Part shown: piece by piece, positions 16,375 to 25,181 of the stretch
Layout: every line of letters starts with the position of its first letter
Numbering within the stretch: position 1 is the stretch's first letter
Source: Alteromonas sp. M12
GTDB lineage: Bacteria > Pseudomonadota > Gammaproteobacteria > Enterobacterales > Alteromonadaceae
DNA: 64,000 nucleotides
Assembly (NCBI RefSeq): GCF_037478005.1
Contig: NZ_CP144164.1
Span: 2,046,001 to 2,110,000, forward strand
Reading direction: 5' to 3'
Made by a program: the position numbers and the translations under genes
The notes under the pieces: generated by a model
The model's database searches: none
What the model was told of the DNA's origin: nothing
The model's input: only the letters and a program-made list of their open reading frames with translations

Positions 16375-18960
16375 TTAGAACCTCTTATAAGCGCTGTTGG
16401 TAGGCGGTTTGGCTGTTACTTTGTGTTGTTTATACTGCACGTAGCTGCCGTTACCTAAGTACATCTCTGTTAGTTGCTGCTTATCATCTAGCGTGATAAT
16501 CGCAAAACGACCTGTAAAGTCGATCCCTAGATTTTTATCTTGGTAATGATCATCGTTTTTTTCTTGGACTAAAATGTATTGGGTTAATGCCTTACCACTG
16601 AGCTTAATATCTACTTTTACGCCTTTAAATAAGCCGTCAACCAGAATGCGTTCAACGGATTGTACTGCGTAACTTTCACCTTCAGTAATCGACTCGTAGG
16701 CAACTACATAGGGGTTATCCCAAGCTTCGCCTCGATGGCGTAATAAAAAGGTGGGTAAGGGTTTTTTATTATAAGGCGCTGAACCACCATAAGCTTTTGG
16801 CGCTTTTACTTGGCTAATTTCAATGTCGAGTCCAGCAGGAATTAACGCCCGCATAGAAATGCTTTTATCACCTAACTTACTCGCAGTGAAGGTCGCTTCG
16901 TATTGCTGAGCAGAGCTACTTTTAGTTTTTACATCTTCAAAAAAGTGCCAACCTGGGTGTCTATAGCCTCGTTGTCCTGTGGTTATCCATTCCAATTTAG
17001 CAGAGTCTTGATAGCGATCTTGATCAGGCTCTAAATTAACAGCTTGCTGGTTTGAGGTGATGGTTAGCTCATCGCCAATGTTATGATAAACATAGTCGTG
17101 GTACTGATTTGATGTGTCACTTTTCGCTCTGAAGATATCAAGGTAATAACCTTTGGTTTCATCAAGCTTAATTAACGCTAGGGTTCTTTCATGTTGAGCT
17201 GGCGCTACTAGGTTAAACTCATCAAAAAACGACGATGTTGAAAATGAATGCTTAGGTGATACACCGGCATCTCCTGCTGCTGGCTCCATTAGTTCAGATT
17301 TCACCCGATTAATACCTAGGTTTATCCAGTCGCCTTTTGAGGCAGAAGCACCATTACTAATAACCGTGTTATGGGCCGAAAACAAACGGTAGTAGTTCTC
17401 ATGTATGTCTGTTCGGTAAGTACCTTTACCCCCGTCAACACCCAGAACATGGCCTTGGCCATATAATTCCATATCCATACCCGAGGCATGGCCGTGAATA
17501 TAAGAGCCGCCGGCAACAAAGGCCATTAAGCTATTTTTGATTGGGTTAACATTGCTGATATTACGCTGAATATTCATCCCGGCGTATTCTAAACGCAGGG
17601 TGCGAGGTCGTTCTGGGGTCACGTCAATATCAGTTTCACTTCGAATTTTATTCACCGACCATAATAACTGCAATGGCGTAAAGTAGGGGCTTGCGCCGTA
17701 AGAACGGCTATGAAGATGGCCACGGTCATATAAGCCGCTTTTGATGCTAGATGACAAATAAGTAGTAAAATATTCTTGTTGTTGCTGGTTATTATTTAAC
17801 TTGGCTAACAACAAGGAATTTTCTAAATCGGCATAATCAATTTTATAAGTACGGTGGCCATCACCAATATAAGGGGATTCGTCGTTTGGATACTCTAAAT
17901 TGTAGTACGAGGTAAACGCCCCTGGAATATTCGGGTATTTTGCACCTAATTTTAACGATGGATCGTAACGATCTAATAAGGTCATCAAATAAACGGTAAA
18001 ACCAGCAACATGGCGAGAATATTGGAATGATTCAGGCCAAATATCCCCTTCATTAACGAAGTGCTTAGTGACCGTTTTTAGCGATGCTTGGTTTTTAGTG
18101 TCGATATGGGTGTAGTAAGGAATGTATTTTTTGATTTGTTGCCTATCATCGAGGGCTAAAATATTATGTACTAAGCTTGATGATTCTAATACTGGCCAGT
18201 TTGAGTCCAATAAACCTTTGTTTAACGCCAACCATACATATGTCCCAAACACCTCTTGAGCAGCGCTAAAGTTGAAATCTGTCAGTTTATCTGAGGCTAA
18301 GTCATACACCTGACCGCCTGAGGTTAAGTAAGGGAAAACAAAATCATAAATAATGGGCAACTGAGCGCCAATTACCCGGGCTTCATATAAATGATCGGTA
18401 GGGAACATCCAACCTGAATTCATTGCCCCTTCTTTATGTACTTTCATTTGTTTGAGGGCGTTAATATACGTAAACAAAATGTCCGCGCCACAAGTCGCAT
18501 ATTTTGTTTGTTGAGTTAAATAATACAACACGCCACAATCCACACCGTCTTGCAGGGTTTTAACCACTTGAGTTAATTGTTCTTTGCTCCCGCCTTCTTT
18601 ATGACGAAAGGTGGGTAAGGTAGGTGGCAAAGATTTATTTTTAGACCAAACTAAAGGCAATTCTTGTAGGCTTTTACGGCGTTTTTTATTGCCCTCAACC
18701 GCAACCGAGTCAGCCCGATGTTTAAGCTCTTCAAATAAAGATTGTGCCCATGGCTCGCTTTGTATTTTTTCTAAAATAGCAGCTCGTTCTGAGTTTTTAA
18801 CCCATATTGAAGGTCGTTCAAATTCTGTTGTTTGATTTGGCGATGCAAAACTCAATGTATTGAAACTCAATGAGCATACACTGACCATTAACACATCTTT
18901 TATACTTATAACCGATGTAAGTGAACGCAGCCAAGTTTTTTTATTTTTTGTAATTAACAT
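16375..18960 (-). CDS. Heparinase II/III-like polysaccharide lyase candidate (PL40-type?)
   Basis: Secreted 861-residue protein: basic N-terminus and signal peptide ending near A-S-P-N, an alpha/alpha-toroid in residues about 45-440 (H-L-Y-E-A-R-V-I-G-A-Q-L-P-I, D-I-W-P-E-S-F-Q-Y-S-R-H), and a heparinase II/III-type beta-sandwich starting near residue 455 with Y-I-H-G-H-A-S-G-M-D-M-E-L-Y-G-Q-G (His489, His491). This two-domain layout is shared by several uronate-lyase families, including the ulvan lyase family PL40, so beta-elimination at glucuronate or iduronate is likely. Products would feed the GH105 pair. AGGG 8 nt upstream of the start at 18960 supports it, and the start overlaps a 44-codon ORF. 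The exact PL family cannot be settled by eye. Confidence 0.78.
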   Translation of the reverse strand: MLITKNKKTWLRSLTSVISIKDVLMVSVCSLSFNTLSFASPNQTTEFERPSIWVKNSERAAILEKIQSEPWAQSLFEELKHRADSVAVEGNKKRRKSLQELPLVWSKNKSLPPTLPTFRHKEGGSKEQLTQVVKTLQDGVDCGVLYYLTQQTKYATCGADILFTYINALKQMKVHKEGAMNSGWMFPTDHLYEARVIGAQLPIIYDFVFPYLTSGGQVYDLASDKLTDFNFSAAQEVFGTYVWLALNKGLLDSNWPVLESSSLVHNILALDDRQQIKKYIPYYTHIDTKNQASLKTVTKHFVNEGDIWPESFQYSRHVAGFTVYLMTLLDRYDPSLKLGAKYPNIPGAFTSYYNLEYPNDESPYIGDGHRTYKIDYADLENSLLLAKLNNNQQQQEYFTTYLSSSIKSGLYDRGHLHSRSYGASPYFTPLQLLWSVNKIRSETDIDVTPERPRTLRLEYAGMNIQRNISNVNPIKNSLMAFVAGGSYIHGHASGMDMELYGQGHVLGVDGGKGTYRTDIHENYYRLFSAHNTVISNGASASKGDWINLGINRVKSELMEPAAGDAGVSPKHSFSTSSFFDEFNLVAPAQHERTLALIKLDETKGYYLDIFRAKSDTSNQYHDYVYHNIGDELTITSNQQAVNLEPDQDRYQDSAKLEWITTGQRGYRHPGWHFFEDVKTKSSSAQQYEATFTASKLGDKSISMRALIPAGLDIEISQVKAPKAYGGSAPYNKKPLPTFLLRHRGEAWDNPYVVAYESITEGESYAVQSVERILVDGLFKGVKVDIKLSGKALTQYILVQEKNDDHYQDKNLGIDFTGRFAIITLDDKQQLTEMYLGNGSYVQYKQHKVTAKPPTNSAYKRF

Positions 18961-19088
18961 GCTAATGCCCTTAATAATTGAGCTCCTCTCACCGAAGCAG
19001 ATACCAGACTTGTAAAAACTGTGAGCGTAAATAGTGCTTTTACAATGCCTGCGAGGTTCAAACCTTGAGCGCGGTTGCTAAGTTGCAT
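18954..19088 (-). CDS. Small ORF coupled to the heparinase-like gene (44 aa, signal-like)
   Basis: A 44-codon frame begins at an ATG with AGGA six bases upstream and ends in TAA overlapping the ATG of the heparinase-like gene (ATGTTAA). The peptide begins M-Q-L-S-N-R-A-Q and has a hydrophobic core L-F-T-L-T-V-F-T-S-L-V-S-A, like a signal peptide with an A-S-A-type cleavage site but almost no mature part. It could be a leader peptide that couples translation, a small membrane protein, or the remnant N-terminus of another exported enzyme. I do not recognise it. Confidence 0.45.
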   Translation of the reverse strand: MQLSNRAQGLNLAGIVKALFTLTVFTSLVSASVRGAQLLRALAC

Positions 19089-19224
19089 AAATATTCCTAA
19101 TTTGATGAACCTTCAAAACGTCATGCGAACTATAACTTTTGGCGGCATTTCTAATGTGTTTTCACAAATTTACGTTAGTCATCTATGGCTAGTGACTATC
19201 TCGCGATTATATTTGACAATTACA

Positions 19225-19250
19225 TGATTGCAAATGACTATAGGTGGTTG
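19225..19250 (+). promoter_or_regulatory. 10-bp-phased operator candidate upstream of GH106 operon
   Basis: TGATTG (19225), TGACTA (19235) and TGGTTG (19245) are spaced exactly 10 bp. A TTGACA at 19213-19218 lies directly upstream, so the words would overlap the core promoter of the rhamnosidase operon. Same word family as the arrays at 29735, 37528 and 41781. Confidence 0.55.
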
Positions 19251-19411
19251 TTATTGTTTTGTTGAGTTAGGAAACATTGATATCGAACAACTAGGGATGA
19301 GGTATCAAATTTCCAGAAAAATGGCTGACTCTATGGAACTATTCATGATGAAGTGATGTGGGATTGACACCATTTAAAGATTATAAACCTATATTCTACG
19401 GTAATAAAAAG

Positions 19412-22400
19412 ATGGTAACTAAAATACAAGCTGTTTCAACGGCCTCAATGTTTCTAATAGTCAGCTTGACTAGTGCAAACGCGAATGTAAACGAAAGGGC
19501 AAACGTAGATACTATTTCCCCGCAAAACTTTGAAAACCCAGCAGCAGAGTACTTACCTAAAACCTGGATGCATGCCATGAATGGAAACCTCAGTAAACTA
19601 GGTTTTACTGAAGATTTTAAAGCAATGAAAGAAGCAGGTATTGGTGGAGCTATTTTTTTTCATGTTCATCGTCGCAATATGCCCTACTCATCAAGAGGGC
19701 CCGTTCGATTTAATACCGATGAATTTCTAAACACCTTAGTGCATGCCGCAGCGGAAGCTGAAAAAAACGATATCGAATTTGGTATTCATAATGCTGACGG
19801 TTGGACGTCAAGTGGTGGACCTTGGGTAACACCTGAAATGTCGATGAAACGTATTACTTGGTCAGAGCAAGCAGTGCAAATAAAGCAAGATGGTACTAAG
19901 GTGTTACCGTCACAGCCGGGTTATTATGAGCAGTATTATCGAGACGTGGCGGTTATTGCGCTTCCTGCTAACCAATATAACCAAAGTAACGCCTTTGCTA
20001 ATGCAAAAGTAACGGTTTCAGATCCTAAATTAGATGCAGCCTTACTCAGCGATAATGATTGGGATAGCGTGCTTACATTTAATCCAAATAAAGAAAATGA
20101 CTATTGGGTGCAAGTTGAGCTTGATGAGCCAACCGCACTGCGCAGTTTACACATTGAAACGCCTAATCGACATGGTGACGCCGCGCTACAAATTTCTGAT
20201 GATGGCGTTAATTTTACCACTGTGGTTGAAAAGTTAAGACGTCCTAGGCCAGGTGCCCGGTTATGGGCCTTTAGTCCTCAATTAGTGAATGACAAAACCG
20301 AAGGCTTTAAAGCCAAGTATTTTCGCTTGGTATTTGATAAACCGATAACCCTTAAACGATTTGATTTATGGTCAATTCCAAGATTTGATGATTGGTTTTC
20401 TATGAATGCTATGGAGCGTGGACGTTTAAGTCTCAGCCCGGAAGTGCCTTCGCAAGCCATTACCCAAGCAAAAGATGTTTTGGTGTTAAATCGTGGGCAG
20501 TTGTCTCAAAACGGGATTACATTGCCAAAAGGTGATTGGCGAATTCTGCGTTTTGGCTACACCAGTACAGGGGCTTTTAACGTGCCAGCAACCGTAGAAG
20601 GTGAAGGCTTAGAGGTTGATAAATTTGACGCGAAAGCGCTGCAATTTCACTTTGATCAGTACGTTGGGAAACTCGTTAAAAAAGCCAGAGAACAAGGCAT
20701 TAACTCACTTAAAACCACTGAAATCGACAGTTATGAAGTAGGTGGACAAAACTGGACCAAAGATGTAGATCAAAGTTTTAAAGTAAAATTTGATTATGAT
20801 TTTATACCTTGGCTACCATTATTGACAGGCCGCGTCATCGAATCGCCTGAACATTCAGGCGCCATATTACAAGAGTTTCGCCAGCACTTGTCAGATCTTA
20901 TGGTTGAAAACTATTTTGGTGAATTTACCCGATTAGCCAATAAATATGGTTTAGAGTCTTACATCGAACCGTATGGCTGGGGGCCCTTTGATGAGTTGGC
21001 CTCTGGAGGTAAAGCTGACCGCTTAATGGGTGAGTTTTGGGTTAAATCTAATTTACCCAATAATAGAATTTATCATGGCCGCACCAGTGCTGCTATTTCA
21101 TCGGGTCATATATACGGTAAAAAAATCATTTCCGCCGAATCATTTACCTCAACCGGTTTAGGCTGGAAAGGTCACCCGTATTATTATAAACATCATGGTG
21201 ATCATATGTGGGCACGGGGTATAAACGAAACCATGTTCCACCGATTTGCTCATCAACCCAATAACCATATTAAACCGGGCATGACCATGGACTCGATCGG
21301 CTCACACTTTGATCGTACTCAAACTTGGTGGAATAACGGGGGCTCTGAGTGGTTTAAGTATTTAGCACGGGGCTCGTATTTATTACAACAAGGCGTACCA
21401 GACGCTGATCTTTTAGTGCATTTGGGCGATGTAGCGCCAGTGCGTGGTGGCAGCAATGTTAAAATACCCGCTGGTTTTGGTTATGACTTTACTAACACAG
21501 ATGTATTACTGAATCGACTCAGCGTAAAAGATGGCTGGTTAGTGCTACCCGAGGGTACACGCTATAAAGCCTTGTATTTAACCAGAACGGATTACTTGCA
21601 CGTTAAAACTTTAAAACGTTTACAGGCCTTAGTGGCCGCTGGTGCAACTGTTATTGGTAACAAACCCAAAGAGGTGATTGGATATAGTGAGTGGAAAAAT
21701 AAAACTGAATTTAAACAAATTGCAGATGAGCTTTGGGCTGAAACTCCAAATACCATCAAAGTATACCAAAAAGGGGTTGTGAGTAACGCTAGTCTTGAAG
21801 AAACGATTACGCAGTTGAAACTCCAACCCGCGTTGTTGATAGACGATGAATCGGTGGAAGTGTTTGCTAAACGCCGTGTTGATGGTAACGATTTATATTT
21901 CTTCCATAGTGAAAAGCCTGAGTTTAGACAAATCACAGTCGATATTCGTGATGATGAAAGCGAAAGTGAAAGTAAAGGTATTCCTGAAATTTGGAATAAT
22001 ACCGATGGCACCATTGAGCAAATCCAAAATTATCGTCGAGAAGGCAATCGTATTACCTTTGATTTAGCCCTTGAACCTTACGCGAGTCGTTTTATTTTGC
22101 TCCGTCGTGATAATAAAACACCAATCTACAACGGCACGCACTCAAAACTGGTTAAAGACATATACCAAAACAGTGACAACGAAGCACAGGTAAGTGAATT
22201 AACTGGCCCTTGGAAAGTCGAATTTGATCCAGCGTGGGCAGGGCCTGGAGTTGTCACTTTTAATAACTTACAAGATTGGACCGCTCGCGCTGAAGAGGGT
22301 ATTAAACACTATTCGGGCACTGCCAACTATGCGAAAACCTTTACCATTAGCCAAGCTCAAGTAGCAAGTAATCAACCTATCTATCTAGATTTAGGCGAAG

Positions 22401-22750
22401 TACAGCAAGTAGCCGAAGTCACAGTGAATGGTAAAAAATTAGGTACCTTGTGGAAACCACCTTTTGCTTTAGATGTGAGCAGCGCGCTGGTGGCGGGGGA
22501 TAATCAATTAGAAGTGGCGATTACAAATACTTGGGTGAATCGTTTAATTGGTGACGAAGCACTACCCGACACTAGCGGTTATAGCATGGTGGGCGATACC
22601 GTTGCTTGGTTAAAGGCTAACCAAAAACCACCTAAAAGCGCGCGAGTGACCTTTACTGGATATAACTTCTTTAAAACTGATAAATCAAAAATATTACAAA
22701 CTTCTGGGTTATTAGGTCCGGTGCGCTTAATTAACAGTATTAATAGGTAA
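19412..22750 (+). CDS. GH106 alpha-L-rhamnosidase
   Basis: Large exported rhamnosidase. The frame opens at a GTG at 19358, but the ATG at 19412 begins a normal signal peptide (M-V-T-K-I-Q ... A-N-A-N), so I prefer it, giving about 1112 residues. Family GH106 is shown by the N-terminal W-M-H-A-M-N-G-N-L-S, the barrel segment F-G-I-H-N-A-D-G-W-T-S-S-G-G-P-W (close to residue 150), the central barrel with T-E-I-D-S-Y-E-V-G-G and I-E-P-Y-G-W-G-P-F-D-E, and C-terminal beta-sandwich and galactose-binding-like domains (L-D-L-G-E-V-Q-Q-V-A-E-V-T-V-N-G). GH106 enzymes are calcium-dependent inverting alpha-L-rhamnosidases. First gene of a three-gene rhamnosidase operon; the next gene starts 3 bp after its stop. 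Confidence 0.93.
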   Translation: MVTKIQAVSTASMFLIVSLTSANANVNERANVDTISPQNFENPAAEYLPKTWMHAMNGNLSKLGFTEDFKAMKEAGIGGAIFFHVHRRNMPYSSRGPVRFNTDEFLNTLVHAAAEAEKNDIEFGIHNADGWTSSGGPWVTPEMSMKRITWSEQAVQIKQDGTKVLPSQPGYYEQYYRDVAVIALPANQYNQSNAFANAKVTVSDPKLDAALLSDNDWDSVLTFNPNKENDYWVQVELDEPTALRSLHIETPNRHGDAALQISDDGVNFTTVVEKLRRPRPGARLWAFSPQLVNDKTEGFKAKYFRLVFDKPITLKRFDLWSIPRFDDWFSMNAMERGRLSLSPEVPSQAITQAKDVLVLNRGQLSQNGITLPKGDWRILRFGYTSTGAFNVPATVEGEGLEVDKFDAKALQFHFDQYVGKLVKKAREQGINSLKTTEIDSYEVGGQNWTKDVDQSFKVKFDYDFIPWLPLLTGRVIESPEHSGAILQEFRQHLSDLMVENYFGEFTRLANKYGLESYIEPYGWGPFDELASGGKADRLMGEFWVKSNLPNNRIYHGRTSAAISSGHIYGKKIISAESFTSTGLGWKGHPYYYKHHGDHMWARGINETMFHRFAHQPNNHIKPGMTMDSIGSHFDRTQTWWNNGGSEWFKYLARGSYLLQQGVPDADLLVHLGDVAPVRGGSNVKIPAGFGYDFTNTDVLLNRLSVKDGWLVLPEGTRYKALYLTRTDYLHVKTLKRLQALVAAGATVIGNKPKEVIGYSEWKNKTEFKQIADELWAETPNTIKVYQKGVVSNASLEETITQLKLQPALLIDDESVEVFAKRRVDGNDLYFFHSEKPEFRQITVDIRDDESESESKGIPEIWNNTDGTIEQIQNYRREGNRITFDLALEPYASRFILLRRDNKTPIYNGTHSKLVKDIYQNSDNEAQVSELTGPWKVEFDPAWAGPGVVTFNNLQDWTARAEEGIKHYSGTANYAKTFTISQAQVASNQPIYLDLGEVQQVAEVTVNGKKLGTLWKPPFALDVSSALVAGDNQLEVAITNTWVNRLIGDEALPDTSGYSMVGDTVAWLKANQKPPKSARVTFTGYNFFKTDKSKILQTSGLLGPVRLINSINR

Positions 22751-22753
22751 ACC

Positions 22754-25126
22754 ATGAAAAAAATACAAACCTTATTATTCCTTTTTTTGCCTTTAATTGG
22801 GTTTATACCAATTACTGCTGGTGCTGTTAATTGGCAGGCTGAGTGGATTTGGACACCACAAAAAATTGGTAATCCCAATACGTGGGTGGCGCTGCGAAAA
22901 GAAGTTGAACTTAACGATTTCAACAGCAATGATAATGAGCAAAAGGTCATTGCTTATATCAGTGCCGATACTAAATATTGGTTGTGGATCAATGGTGAGA
23001 TGGTGGTGTTTGAAGGTAGTTATACCGGCGGTCCGTCACCGGTAAAAGCCTCACCTCGAGTGGATTACTTCCCGCTCGCCTCTCATAAATATTATGATAG
23101 CGTCAATATCAGCAAATATTTAAAACCGGGTAAAAACACGATTGCCGCATTAGGTTGGTATTACGGCGCCAATGGCGATAAAGGCACGCATATCTCGGCT
23201 AGAGTCGCAGGTTTTATTTTTCAAGCTAAGGTTGGTGAACAAACCATTATTTCTGACGCATCTTGGAAAGCCAAAGAGCACAATGCTTATCAACCTGTTG
23301 AGAAAGAAAAGCACAGGCGTGTTGCTGCATGGAGTGTTAATTATGATGCTCGAAAAGACATGAACGATTGGAGTGTTGATGCTTGGTATATGCCAGGTTA
23401 TAACGACACTAGCTGGGAAACAGCAAAGAGTTTGCATCGCCCTCCACGCGAGCCTTTTAATCAATTATTTCCAAGTGAAATCCCAATTTTAAATGACTTT
23501 GGATTAGCCAATTGTAGCAATTACCCAGCGTCTAAATTTCCGTTCATCAGTGACGGTAAAATATTCAAATGTAAGTTAGATTTTAATAAGAATGTCACCC
23601 CTTACTTTGATATTGAAGCTGATGCTGGATTAAAGCTTCATGTGAAATCAAATATGCGCTTAAACACTATTCAAACTTATTACACCACCAAACAAGGTCG
23701 ACAGCAGTTTGAATCTTTGTCTTGGATGAACGCTCGTGTTATCGAATATACCATACCAAAAGGGATAAAAGTTCACGGGTTAAAATACCGTTGGACTGGT
23801 GTGGGTTCAACCCCCGGGCATTTTGAGTCTGACGATGAATGGTATTCACGTATCTGGCAAATGGCTGAAAATACTTTGTACATTTGTGCCCGTGATAACT
23901 TCATGGATACACCGGATAGAGAACGTGGTTTGTGGATTGGCGATGTGGCCGACCAAGCCAGCTATTTATTTTACTCAATGGACAAACCCGGTCGTGATTT
24001 ACTCAAAAAAGCCATTAAAGTCACTATGGCCTTTAGTGACACTGAAGATGGTGTGTTTGCTGGTTTAGGACCAGGTCGTTTTCGTGAATTACCCGCGCAA
24101 AGCTTGCAATTTATTGAGCAAGGGGTTTGGCATTATTATTTCAATACCGGTGATCTAGACACAGTTAAATACGCATACCCATTTGTACATAGATATTTAT
24201 CGTTATGGAAAAAACAAGAAAACGGTTTGATCGTACTCAGAAATGGTCACTGGCGTTGGACCGATTGGGGCCCACAGGAAACTGTGGATTATGATGCAAT
24301 TCACAATGCATTATATTACAGCGCGTTAGTAGCCGCTCGTAAAATAGCGGTGGCGATAGGTGACGACACTCACATGGCGTTTTATAACCAACGTATTGAT
24401 GAGCTGAAACAGGCCTACCAAGAAACATTCTGGCAAGATGGTTTTTTCAGCAGTAATCCTAAAAAATTCAAAGACGATCGCGCGAACGCTATCGCGATTT
24501 TATTTGATTTAGCAAAGCCAGAGCAATATCAACAAATCGTCGATAATGTATTAATTCCAAATCAATTTGCCAGTCCCCACTTTGAATGGATGGTGTATAA
24601 CGCAATGGCCAAAGCTGGCCGTTATGATGATGCGTTAACCCGAATGAAATCCCGCTATGGCTTGCAAGTGGATAACCCTGCTTTATCTACCTTGGCTGAA
24701 TATTTACCTAAAGGGGGTACAGAAAATCATGCTTGGAATGCCCCGAGTACTGTATTAAGCCAATATATTGCAGGTATTAAACCCACATCTGTGGCGTGGA
24801 AAACATTCCAAATACTACCCAATATGGCGCACATGAAGCGGGTTAAGCAACTGGTTCCTAGCGTGCAAGGGGATATTGATTTTGAAATTACCCGAACGAA
24901 TAGTGAAATTAACCTAGCGTTATCTTCACCAGTAGGTACAAACGCTGTGGTTGGTATTCCCAAAGAGTACTTTGTCATTAGTTCCGTGAGCCTAAATGGT
25001 GATCTGGTGTACCAAGCAACTGGATCACAAACGGATCAACATGCAGCTATCAAATTTGCCGGTGAAGACGACAAATTTCTGAAGTTTGAAATTATTGGTG
25101 GCGATTGGATGCTTAAAGCTAAATAA
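22754..25126 (+). CDS. GH78 alpha-L-rhamnosidase (short form)
   Basis: Secreted 790-aa GH78 member with signal peptide ending T-A-G-A. It has the carbohydrate-binding beta-sandwich (W-L-W-I-N-G-E-M-V-V-F-E-G), then the (alpha/alpha)6 barrel with F-M-D-T-P-D-R-E-R-G-L-W-I-G-D-V, in which the family motif D-C-P-x-R-x-E-R is altered to D-T-P-D-R-E-R, and H-W-R-W-T-D-W-G. It lacks the N-terminal fibronectin-like domain present in the other two GH78 proteins here, which explains its shorter length. Located 3 bp after the GH106 stop, so co-translated. The altered motif and shorter build suggest a distinct substrate, for example rhamnose attached to a uronic acid, but this is inference. Confidence 0.88.
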   Translation: MKKIQTLLFLFLPLIGFIPITAGAVNWQAEWIWTPQKIGNPNTWVALRKEVELNDFNSNDNEQKVIAYISADTKYWLWINGEMVVFEGSYTGGPSPVKASPRVDYFPLASHKYYDSVNISKYLKPGKNTIAALGWYYGANGDKGTHISARVAGFIFQAKVGEQTIISDASWKAKEHNAYQPVEKEKHRRVAAWSVNYDARKDMNDWSVDAWYMPGYNDTSWETAKSLHRPPREPFNQLFPSEIPILNDFGLANCSNYPASKFPFISDGKIFKCKLDFNKNVTPYFDIEADAGLKLHVKSNMRLNTIQTYYTTKQGRQQFESLSWMNARVIEYTIPKGIKVHGLKYRWTGVGSTPGHFESDDEWYSRIWQMAENTLYICARDNFMDTPDRERGLWIGDVADQASYLFYSMDKPGRDLLKKAIKVTMAFSDTEDGVFAGLGPGRFRELPAQSLQFIEQGVWHYYFNTGDLDTVKYAYPFVHRYLSLWKKQENGLIVLRNGHWRWTDWGPQETVDYDAIHNALYYSALVAARKIAVAIGDDTHMAFYNQRIDELKQAYQETFWQDGFFSSNPKKFKDDRANAIAILFDLAKPEQYQQIVDNVLIPNQFASPHFEWMVYNAMAKAGRYDDALTRMKSRYGLQVDNPALSTLAEYLPKGGTENHAWNAPSTVLSQYIAGIKPTSVAWKTFQILPNMAHMKRVKQLVPSVQGDIDFEITRTNSEINLALSSPVGTNAVVGIPKEYFVISSVSLNGDLVYQATGSQTDQHAAIKFAGEDDKFLKFEIIGGDWMLKAK

Positions 25127-25181
25127 GTAGGCAAGTGTATAAACAAACAACGACAATTCAATCAATTAGTAAAGTGATCCT

